Assembly (NCBI RefSeq): GCF_030766935.1
Contig: NZ_JASERL010000003.1
Coordinates: forward strand, 664,472-728,471
Reading direction: 5' to 3'
DNA: 64,000 nucleotides
Source of the DNA: Streptomyces sp. KL109B
GTDB lineage: Bacteria; Actinomycetota; Actinomycetes; Streptomycetales; Streptomycetaceae
Shown here: piece by piece, positions 57,305 through 64,000 of the stretch
How positions within the stretch are numbered: position 1 is the first letter of the stretch
Layout: every line of letters begins with the position of its first letter
Translations under genes and position numbers: made by a program
Notes under the pieces: generated by a model
Databases searched by the model: none
What the model was told of the DNA's origin: nothing
The model's input: only the letters and a program-made list of their open reading frames with translations

Positions 57305-57347
57305 GAGTTGACCGCGAGTGACGAAGCTGTCGACTCGCGGTCAACTC
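57305..57347 (-). terminator. terminator of the AtrA-like gene
   Basis: Perfect 15-bp arms (GAGTTGACCGCGAGT / ACTCGCGGTCAACTC) enclose 13 bases, 41 bases downstream of the TetR gene's stop. The stem is symmetrical and may also insulate the sigma-factor promoter that lies beyond it. Confidence 0.8.
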
Positions 57348-57387
57348 CCTCGGTTCGATGAGCTCGCGACGGTCTCGGACCGGCCGC

Positions 57388-58152
57388 TCACGCGGGCCGC
57401 GACCGCAGCCCCTCCAACAGGATGTCGAGCAGCCGTGCCGACGCCGCCGCCTGCTGCGCGGCGTCCGGAAGCGACGGGGCCGCCGTCGCGATGACCAGCA
57501 GCACGTCCGACACCGTCACGTCGGGGCGCAGTTCACCGGCCTCCCTGGCCCGGTCCACGAGCCGGCCCACGACGTCGAGGAGCGTGGCGGCGCCCGCGTC
57601 GTCCACGGGCCCGCTCTCCTCGGCGACCGCCGGCCGCTGCTCCACGAGCCGCAACTCCGGCGTCGCGGCGCGCTGCTCCGGGACGCGCGCCGTGTCGTGC
57701 GCGCCCTCCTCGGAGTCCGCGACCCCGACCCGCAGCACCTGCGGGGGCAGCAGCCGGCCCGCGCCGGAGGCGACCGAGGTCCGCAGGAAGCGCGAGAGCG
57801 CCGACCACGGCTCGTCCTCCTGACCGAGCGCCGTGCGCGCCTGGTCGGTGAGGCGCGCGGTCTCCTCCTCGGCTATCCGCCGCACCAGTACGTCCTTGCT
57901 GGGAAAGCGCCGGTACACCGTCCCCACCCCGACGCGGGCGCGCCGCGCCACGTCCTCCATGGGTGCCCCGTACCCCAGCTCGCCGAAGACCTCCCTGGCC
58001 GCGCGCAGCACATGCTCGAGATTGCGCTGTGCGTCCACACGCAGCGGTGTGGAGCGCGAACTGTCGCCCGCTCCGCGCCCGTTCGCCCCCGCCCCGGCGC
58101 CCGAGGGCGCTACGGCTGAGGCTGAGGTCCAATGAGAGTCCTGAATGTGCAT
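57388..58152 (-). CDS. atrA: AtrA-like TetR family regulator
   Basis: ATG at 58152 (MHIQDSHW) with GGGGGATC upstream gives 254 residues. The TetR HTH (about 40-90) reads NLEHVLRAAREVFGELGYGAPMEDVARRARVGVGTVYRRFPSKDVLVRRI, and the rest is the helical ligand domain. The gene lies between the sigma factor and NDH-2 genes, exactly where S. coelicolor carries AtrA (SCO4118). AtrA activates the actinorhodin activator gene there, and its S. griseus orthologue acts on strR. It is therefore a plausible global activator of secondary metabolism in this organism, including possibly the PKS cluster 20 kb away. The ortholog assignment rests on remembered synteny and similarity. Confidence 0.78.
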   Translation of the reverse strand: MHIQDSHWTSASAVAPSGAGAGANGRGAGDSSRSTPLRVDAQRNLEHVLRAAREVFGELGYGAPMEDVARRARVGVGTVYRRFPSKDVLVRRIAEEETARLTDQARTALGQEDEPWSALSRFLRTSVASGAGRLLPPQVLRVGVADSEEGAHDTARVPEQRAATPELRLVEQRPAVAEESGPVDDAGAATLLDVVGRLVDRAREAGELRPDVTVSDVLLVIATAAPSLPDAAQQAAASARLLDILLEGLRSRPA

Positions 58153-58414
58153 ATGTGATCCCCCGGTAATGACGTCTCCCCCCGGAGACACTCCCCGCCA
58201 TTGTCTGTCGGACCCAGAGGAACAGACAGCGTTTTCCAGGACCGCTTCCCGATCCCGTCCGCGTATCCCCCCAGACACTCCGACAGGAGACGAACATAGT
58301 TGAGCCGGGGGCAATTCAGAAGAGGCAGGTTCCACACCGGATGCTGACCTGCGCGCCTCCCATGCACACGGGTTGACTCCTGGACCGGCAAAGGCACTTC
58401 GGCTCGTCATACAA

Positions 58415-59875
58415 ATGGCCGGGACTGTGGACAAACGCATGCGCCCGATGCGTCATGGGAGGGTGAGGGAACCTGCGCGCATTCTTGTAGTCGGCGGCGG
58501 TTACGTCGGGTTGTACACGGCTCTGCGGCTCCAGAAGAAGCTCAAACCGGAGCTCAAGAGCGGCGCCGTGGAGATCGTCGTGGTCACCCCCGACCCGTAC
58601 ATGACGTATCAGCCTTTTCTGCCGGAGGCCGCCGCCGGATCCATCTCGCCGCGCCATGTCGTCGTCTCGCTGCGCCGCGCGCTCGACCGGTGCCAGGTGA
58701 TCGTCGGCGAGGTGCGGTCCATCGACCACGCCAAGCGCACCGCCACGTACACGACGCTGGCCAGCGACGAAGAGGGCACGGGCGCGGCCACCCTCACGTA
58801 CGACGAACTGGTCCTGGCGCCGGGCTCGATCTCCCGTACGCTCCCGGTCCCCGGGCTCGCCGACTACGGCATCGGGTTCAAGACGGTCGAGGAGGCCATC
58901 GGCCTGCGCAACCACGTCATCGAGCAGCTCGACATCGCCTCCTCCACGCGCGACCCGGCGATCCGCGACGCGGCACTGACCTTCGTCTTCGTAGGAGGCG
59001 GGTACGCGGGGGTGGAGGCGCTCGGCGAGCTGGAGGACATGGCCCGGTACGCGGCGAAGTACTACCACAACGTCAAGCCCGAGGACCTGAAGTGGATCCT
59101 CGTGGAGGCGTCGAGCCGGATCCTGCCCGAAGTGGGCCCGGAGATGGGCCAGTACACGATCCGCGAACTGCGCGGCCGGAACATCGACGTACGCCTGGAG
59201 ACCCGCCTCGAGTCCTGCGAGCACCGCGTAGCGGTGCTCAGCGACGGCTCCCGCTTTCCCACGCGTACGGTCGTGTGGACGGCCGGCGTCAAGCCGAGTC
59301 CGCTGCTCGCCGCCACGGACCTGCCGCTGAACGAACGCGGCCGCCTCAAGTGCGCCGCCACGCTCGCCGTCGACGGCGCCCCGCACGCGTGGGGAGCGGG
59401 CGACGCCGCGGCCGTCCCCGACGTCACGGCCGACGAGCCCGGCAAGGAGTGCGCGCCCAACGCCCAGCACGCGGTGCGCCAGGCCAGGACCCTCGGCGAC
59501 AACATCGCGGCCTCCGTACGCGGCGAACCGCTCACCGACTACACGCACGCGTACGCGGGTTCGGTGGCGTCGCTCGGCCTCCACAAGGGTGTCGCGCACG
59601 TCTACGGGCGCAAGTTGAAGGGCTACCCTGCCTGGTTCATGCACCGCGTCTACCACCTCAGCAGGGTGCCCACCGTGAACCGAAAGGCCCGCGTCCTGAC
59701 CGAGTGGACGCTCTCCGGACTGTTCAAACGGGAGATCGTCTCGCTGGGTTCGCTGGAACAGCCCCGTGCCGAGTTCGAACTCGCGGCCGGAGCGGTCCCT
59801 CCTACGGACCCTTCTGGCGGAGCCTCACGCGATACACCACCAGGGCCGCCGGAGCACCCGAAGGGGTCGCCCTGA
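58415..59875 (+). CDS. ndh: type II NADH dehydrogenase
   Basis: I chose ATG at 58415 (MAGTVDKRMRPM); ATGs at 58439 and 58448 are possible. The 486-residue flavoprotein has an FAD motif ILVVGGGYVGLYTALRL (about 24-40), an NADH motif FVFVGGGYAGVEALGEL near residue 190, and the flavin-contacting WGAGDAAAVPD. NDH-2 oxidises NADH and reduces menaquinone at the inner membrane face without pumping protons. It is divergent from atrA across 262 bases. The last 30 residues are Pro/Gly-rich and probably disordered. Confidence 0.92.
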   Translation: MAGTVDKRMRPMRHGRVREPARILVVGGGYVGLYTALRLQKKLKPELKSGAVEIVVVTPDPYMTYQPFLPEAAAGSISPRHVVVSLRRALDRCQVIVGEVRSIDHAKRTATYTTLASDEEGTGAATLTYDELVLAPGSISRTLPVPGLADYGIGFKTVEEAIGLRNHVIEQLDIASSTRDPAIRDAALTFVFVGGGYAGVEALGELEDMARYAAKYYHNVKPEDLKWILVEASSRILPEVGPEMGQYTIRELRGRNIDVRLETRLESCEHRVAVLSDGSRFPTRTVVWTAGVKPSPLLAATDLPLNERGRLKCAATLAVDGAPHAWGAGDAAAVPDVTADEPGKECAPNAQHAVRQARTLGDNIAASVRGEPLTDYTHAYAGSVASLGLHKGVAHVYGRKLKGYPAWFMHRVYHLSRVPTVNRKARVLTEWTLSGLFKREIVSLGSLEQPRAEFELAAGAVPPTDPSGGASRDTPPGPPEHPKGSP

Positions 59876-60031
59876 GCGTCCCGTTGACGCCCCGAGGACA
59901 CACTGCCGACCGGAGCGTGGAACTCCCGCGCGCGGACCGGCGTCTGACGTTTGTCAGTACGGTCGGCCAGACTGGTCCACGACCCTGGGCGGGCTCCTCG
60001 CCCGCCCTCGACCCCACGAGGCTTTTCCCCT

Positions 60032-61699
60032 GTGAACTTCACGCGCTGGAGCGCCCGGCTCCCCGGAACGCAGCGCCGCGCCGCGGCGCGGGCCGACCAC
60101 GGCGGACCCCAGCGGGGCGACGGCGCGGTCCCCGCGGCCCGCGCCGAGCACCTGACCGAAGAGGAACGCGCCGATGACGGCCCCGTCGGCGTCGGAGGCG
60201 TCGGCGGCGTCGACGAGCTGCCCGTACGCGAGGTCCTCGACCGCATCCCCGCCCTCGTCGCGGTGGTGCACGGGCCCGAGCACCGCATCGCGTACGTCAA
60301 CGACGCCTACGTGGCGGCCTTCGGCGAACGCTCCGCGGGCGAACCGGCCCGCGATGCCCTGCCCGAGCTCGACGAGCTCAGCCTGCGCCCCCTGCTCGAC
60401 CAGGTGCTGCGCAGCTCCAAGCCGCGCACGGTCAAGTCCCGCAAGACGTCCGGCGGTCGCTCGTACACCGTCACCTGCACCCCACTGGAGACCGCCGAAG
60501 GACCCGGCGTACTGATCTTCGCGGCCGATGTCACGGACCACGCGGAGGCCGCCGAGCGCCTGCGCACGAGCGAGCGCGAACAGCGCGAAACGGCGGTCAC
60601 TCTCCAACGCTCGCTGCTGCCCCAGGAGTTGGAGGAACCCGACGACCTGCGCATCGCCGCGACCTACCAGCCGGGCGGCACGGAGGCCGCGGTCGGCGGC
60701 GACTGGTACGACGTCATCACCCTCGGCGGCGGCCGTACGGCGTTGGTGATCGGCGACGTCATGGGCCGCGGCGTGCGAGCGGCCGCGGTCATGGGCCAAC
60801 TCCGCACGGCGGTCCGCGCCTACGCCCGCCTCGACCTGCCCCCGCACGAGGTACTGCAACTCCTGGACGGCCTGGCTACGGAGATCGACCCACACCAGAT
60901 CGCCACGTGCGTCTACGCCGTCCACGACCCGAACGAGGGCCGTCTCGTCTACGCGTCCGCGGGCCATCTGCCGATCCTCGTACGCGACGAGAACGGCACG
61001 ATCCACCGCGCCGACGAGCCCACGGGCCCGCCGCTCGGCACCGGCGGCTGGCTGCACGCCTCGGGCGCGGTGCCGCTGGGGCCCGGCTCCACGGCGGTCA
61101 TGTACACCGACGGCCTGGTGGAGCGGCGCGACGAGGACATCGACGAGGGGGTGGCCGCGCTCGAAAACGCCCTGGCGGGCGCCACCGGCACGCCTCAGGT
61201 GATCTGCGACCGCCTGATCCGCGCGGCCGGCGTCACGGCGGACCACGACGACGACGTGGCGGTCCTGGTCCTCCAGCACCCGGCCCGCAAGGGCACGGAC
61301 GGCGAACGCTTCCGCAACGCGGCGCTCGAACTCCTCGGCGGCGTGGAGGCGGCGCCACGCGCGCGTGCCTTCGCGTCCGGCGTCCTCAGCAGCTGGCGCT
61401 TCGCCGACGAACTCCACGACCTGGGCGTCCTCGCGGCCAGCGAACTCGTCGCCAACTCCCTCCAGCACGGCACCCCGCCGATGCGCCTGCGCCTTCGCCG
61501 CACGGACCGCCGCCTGATCATCGAGGTGACCGACGGCGACGACCACCTGCCGCGCCGCCGCCGCGCGGAACCGGCGGACGAGACGGGCCGCGGCATCGCG
61601 ATCGTCGCCACGATCGCCTCGAACTGGGGCTCACGCCGCACACCGGGCGGCGGCAAGGCCGTGTGGTGCGAGTTCGTCCTCCCGGAAGGCGTGGGCTGA
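60032..61699 (+). CDS. PAS - SpoIIE phosphatase - HATPase regulatory protein
   Basis: GTG at 60032 (VNFTRWSARL) gives 555 residues. A PAS domain (about 65-170: VLDRIPALVAVVHGPEHRIAYVNDAYVAAFG) is followed by a PP2C/SpoIIE domain (about 195-410) with metal residues in AVGGDWYDVITL and LVIGDVMGRGVRAA, and MYTDGLVERRDEDID. A C-terminal anti-sigma-type HATPase (about 425-550) carries LAASELVANSLQHG and DETGRGIAIVATIA. Such tripartite proteins can dephosphorylate an anti-sigma antagonist and also bind a sigma factor or phosphorylate a partner. The gene lies 156 bases after ndh on the same strand. Confidence 0.92.
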   Translation: MNFTRWSARLPGTQRRAAARADHGGPQRGDGAVPAARAEHLTEEERADDGPVGVGGVGGVDELPVREVLDRIPALVAVVHGPEHRIAYVNDAYVAAFGERSAGEPARDALPELDELSLRPLLDQVLRSSKPRTVKSRKTSGGRSYTVTCTPLETAEGPGVLIFAADVTDHAEAAERLRTSEREQRETAVTLQRSLLPQELEEPDDLRIAATYQPGGTEAAVGGDWYDVITLGGGRTALVIGDVMGRGVRAAAVMGQLRTAVRAYARLDLPPHEVLQLLDGLATEIDPHQIATCVYAVHDPNEGRLVYASAGHLPILVRDENGTIHRADEPTGPPLGTGGWLHASGAVPLGPGSTAVMYTDGLVERRDEDIDEGVAALENALAGATGTPQVICDRLIRAAGVTADHDDDVAVLVLQHPARKGTDGERFRNAALELLGGVEAAPRARAFASGVLSSWRFADELHDLGVLAASELVANSLQHGTPPMRLRLRRTDRRLIIEVTDGDDHLPRRRRAEPADETGRGIAIVATIASNWGSRRTPGGGKAVWCEFVLPEGVG

Positions 61700-61703
61700 G
61701 GGC

Positions 61704-62999
61704 CTACGCCTCCGCGGCGGCCGGCTCCGGCGCACTGCGCATGACCACGCGCGTACCGGCCAGCGACGGCTGATCCTGCACCGGAGTCAGCCGCTTCCCG
61801 AGCCGCAGCGCGAGCACGGTGATCCCCAGCGAGAACAGCACGAACGTCACGATGTACGGCCCGTGCAGCGCGGCCCCCATCGGCCCGCCCACGGCAGGCC
61901 CGACGGCCAGCGCGAGCTGCTTCACCAGCGCGAACGCCGAGTTGTACGAGCCGACCATGCCCGCCGGAGCGAGATCGGCGACGAGCGGCGCCACGGTCGG
62001 CGACAGCATCGACTCACCGAGCCCGAACAGCGCGTACGTGGAGATGAACGCGGCGGTCGCCATCGCCTGGCTCCCGTGCCCGAGCCCCGCGTACCCGGCG
62101 AACAGCCACGCGACGGTCCAGATGAGCCCGACCGCGGCGATCACCCGCGTCCGCTTCCGCCGCTCCACCAGCTTGAGCACGGCGAACTGGGCGATCACGA
62201 TCATCGCCGTGTTGGCGGCGAGCGCGATCCCGAGCGTGGACGCCGATATCCCGGCCGCCTCCACGCCGTAGGCACTCAGCCCGGACTCGAACTGCCCGTA
62301 GCAGGCGAAGAACAGCACGAACCCGAGCACGCACAGCTGCACCATCGCCCGGTGCCCGAGCAGCGCCCGCATCCCCGTCCTGCCCTCGGCCTCGCCCTTG
62401 GGCACGGCCTCGTTGAGCGCGGGCGCCTGCGGCATCCGCACGGTCAGCACGATCCCGGCGAGCACCAGGAACATCACTGCCTCGATGGAGAACAGCAGCA
62501 GAAAGCTGTCCGGCCGGGTCTCGTCGACAATCTGGCCACCTATGAGGCCACCGATGCCGAGCCCCAGGTTCTGCAGAAAGAACTGCGTCGCGAACGACCG
62601 GGTCCGCGTCTCCGGCGCGGAGCACCACACGATCATCGTCGCGAGGGCGGGCTGCAGCACCGCGGTCCCGGCACCGAGCACGGCGGCGGCCACGATGGCG
62701 GCCGGCTCGTACGTCGCGAACCCCAGCCCGACGGCGCCCACAGACGCCACGACGGAGGCCGCGACGAGCACGGGCAGCGGACCGCGCCGGTCGATCGCGC
62801 GACCGGTGAAAGGCAGGACGACCAGGGCGGCCATGGCAAAGGCGGCAAGGACGATCCCCGCCGCACTGGCGCCAAGCCCCCGGACTTCCGCCACGTACAC
62901 GTAGAGGAACGGAACCGTGAAGCCGATGCCGAACGCGCTCAGCGCGCTGCCCACCTGAATCCGGCGCATCGCGGCGCCCATCACCCTGGTCACTTTCAC
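61704..62999 (-). CDS. MFS exporter, 12 membrane segments
   Basis: I chose GTG at 62999 (VKVTRVMGAAMRR) because GAAAGGGCAC lies upstream; ATG 62981 is an alternative. The 431-residue protein has 12 hydrophobic segments, the signature A loop LPFTGRAIDRRGPLPV between helices 2 and 3, and a central cytoplasmic loop (NEAVPKGEAEGRTGMRALLG). It is divergent from a MarR gene 116 bases away, an arrangement typical of a MarR-repressed drug efflux pump. It is unrelated in sequence to the 14-helix pumps at 10 and 14 kb. Confidence 0.9.
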   Translation of the reverse strand: MKVTRVMGAAMRRIQVGSALSAFGIGFTVPFLYVYVAEVRGLGASAAGIVLAAFAMAALVVLPFTGRAIDRRGPLPVLVAASVVASVGAVGLGFATYEPAAIVAAAVLGAGTAVLQPALATMIVWCSAPETRTRSFATQFFLQNLGLGIGGLIGGQIVDETRPDSFLLLFSIEAVMFLVLAGIVLTVRMPQAPALNEAVPKGEAEGRTGMRALLGHRAMVQLCVLGFVLFFACYGQFESGLSAYGVEAAGISASTLGIALAANTAMIVIAQFAVLKLVERRKRTRVIAAVGLIWTVAWLFAGYAGLGHGSQAMATAAFISTYALFGLGESMLSPTVAPLVADLAPAGMVGSYNSAFALVKQLALAVGPAVGGPMGAALHGPYIVTFVLFSLGITVLALRLGKRLTPVQDQPSLAGTRVVMRSAPEPAAAEA

Positions 63000-63029
63000 G
63001 TGCCCTTTCGCTGGTCGGGGCCTTAACCC

Positions 63030-63056
63030 TGAAGACTTCGAAGCTAAAGTTAGAAG
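63030..63056. promoter_or_regulatory. putative MarR operator between MFS and MarR genes
   Basis: The perfect palindrome CTTCGAAG (63036-63043) is followed by AAAGTTAGAAGG, giving spaced half-sites in the AT-rich divergent region. It is the likely binding site of the adjacent MarR protein, which would control both genes. Confidence 0.5.
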
Positions 63057-63115
63057 GTAAAGAGTACACACCCAAGGACTTCAACGCCAACCGCCTCCGT
63101 GCCATACTGCGCGGC

Positions 63116-63670
63116 ATGGCGGACACCCAAGGCGCGCCGGCGGCCGAGCCGACGATCGAAGAGCAGATCGCCGCGTACCAGCGCGAGTTCCAGGCCCTCG
63201 ACCCCCAGGTCGAGCAGATCGTCTCGGCACTCGGCAGGCTCAACCGCCGTATGAACGTGGCGTACGGACGTCAGACCGCCGAGATAGGGATCAGCAACAC
63301 CGACTGGGAGGTCCTCAAGGCCCTCGTGCTGTCCGGTGCCCCGTACCGCATGGGCCCCGGCGACCTCGCCAAGCGCCTCGGCCTGACCCCCGCCGCGATG
63401 ACCCACCGCATCGACCGGATGGTCCAGGAAGGCCTGGTCACCCGCGACCGCGACGAGAACAACCGCGTCCGCGTCATCGTCGAGCTGACCGCGGAGGGCC
63501 GCGAGAAGTGGCTGGAGGCGATGCGCCTCGCCTCGGTCTTCGAGGAGGACCTCCTCCAGGACCTCACCCCGGTGGAGCGCGGCGTCCTCGGCGAGGTCCT
63601 CACCCGTCTCCTACGTCGCGTGGAAGACGCCCAGCCGGACGCCGGCGGCCGCCTCAACGACCTCGACTGA
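63116..63670 (+). CDS. MarR family transcriptional regulator
   Basis: A 184-residue winged-helix regulator. After an acidic N-terminal helix the core reads ISNTDWEVLKALVLSGAPYRMGPGDLAKRLGLTPAAMTHRIDRMVQEGLVTRDRDENNRVRVIVELTAEG, the MarR recognition helix and wing. C-terminal helices (EEDLLQDLTPVERGVLGEVLTRLL) dimerise. Divergence from the MFS pump suggests ligand-responsive repression of it. S. coelicolor SCO4122 occupies the same relative place, from memory. The start ATG is at 63116. Confidence 0.93.
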   Translation: MADTQGAPAAEPTIEEQIAAYQREFQALDPQVEQIVSALGRLNRRMNVAYGRQTAEIGISNTDWEVLKALVLSGAPYRMGPGDLAKRLGLTPAAMTHRIDRMVQEGLVTRDRDENNRVRVIVELTAEGREKWLEAMRLASVFEEDLLQDLTPVERGVLGEVLTRLLRRVEDAQPDAGGRLNDLD

Positions 63671-64000
63671 AGTCACCGAGGTGGAAGGTTGACACGGCCC
63701 CGGGTGATCCGTAAGGTTCTTCGGGTTGCCACGGGGCCGTAACGGTTCTGCGGCAGCGACTTTCGCCGCTTCAGCGGCACCCAACCTTCAGCACGACATC
63801 CCACCGGGATCGATTTCGGCATGCCCGAATTCAATTCCGAACCCCCGATTAGCTCGGGACCGGGAAATCCGCTAAAGTTTGGAACGTCGGAACGGCCCAA
63901 CAGCCGCGAAGACAAACCCCTCTGACTGGGAATCAGGCCCGAAAGGATCTGATAGAGTCGGACTCGCCGGAAAGCCGAAAGGCCGGAAAGCGGAGCGGGA
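63671..64000 (+). promoter_or_regulatory. probable rRNA operon leader with promoters
   Basis: No coding region is supported in the last 330 bases. TTGACA (63689-63694), 17 bases and TAAGGT (63712-63717) form a strong sigma-HrdB-type promoter. Further -10-like hexamers are TAAAGT (63873-63878, with TTAGCT 18 bases upstream) and TAGAGT (63953-63958). The A-rich tail CCGGAAAGCCGAAAGGCCGGAAAG resembles the leader upstream of Streptomyces 16S rRNA genes. The rRNA itself is beyond the window, so this is inferred. Confidence 0.6.

Overview
The window is high-GC actinobacterial DNA with Streptomyces gene content: a LuxR/LAL regulator carrying a TTA codon, an AtrA-like TetR regulator, an AfsR-like regulator, several SpoIIE-type phosphatases and a c-di-AMP riboswitch ahead of an M23 peptidase. 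I see no CRISPR array, no transposase and no phage genes.

Layout. (1) 1-11.3 kb is an accessory-looking stretch. It holds an unknown protein, a triply damaged secreted-protein gene, azlCD with a divergent Lrp/AsnC regulator, two truncated genes abutting at one breakpoint (HAD fragment and GAF-ANTAR fragment, about 4622), two tandem secreted paralogues, a ChrB-like protein, and a regulator-SDR-exporter group. (2) 11.3-37.9 kb is a polyketide cluster I cannot match to a named product. A leftward operon encodes a Tat-exported GMC oxidase, an MFS exporter, an SDR, a type II thioesterase, a broken phosphopantetheinyl transferase and a small membrane protein. A rightward arm encodes the LAL regulator, two modular PKS proteins (KS-AT-ACP-KS-AT-KR-ACP, then KS-AT*-DH-ACP-thioester reductase), a P450, a fatty acyl-AMP ligase, a free ACP and a KASIII. 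(3) 38.0-39.5 kb carries an alginate-lyase-like gene and an initiator tRNA with a strong terminator. (4) 39.5-64 kb looks like conserved chromosome. From memory, the order M23 peptidase, aldo/keto reductase, PrsW, TrmB, sporulation regulator, AfsR-like, sigma factor, AtrA, NDH-2, PAS phosphatase, MFS, MarR matches S. coelicolor around SCO4108-SCO4122. The window ends in what looks like an rRNA operon leader.

How the cluster could work (inference). FAAL activates a free acid and loads the stand-alone ACP, and/or KASIII makes or transfers a starter. PKS1 has no loading module and no N-terminal docking coil, so it probably receives that starter directly. Modules 1 and 2 extend with malonyl units, and only module 2 reduces (KR). 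Module 3 on PKS2 has a dead AT (catalytic Ser replaced by Gly, about 130 residues lost) but an intact DH. It may mainly dehydrate the module 2 product and hand it to the terminal reductase for release as an aldehyde or alcohol. P450, GMC oxidase and SDR are candidate tailoring enzymes.

A theme of the window is repeats that enter coding sequence. A hairpin plus 27-bp repeat family occurs between genes and also in frame inside PKS2 and the AfsR-like regulator. The KS-coding ends of the two PKS genes share a nearly identical 797-bp block.
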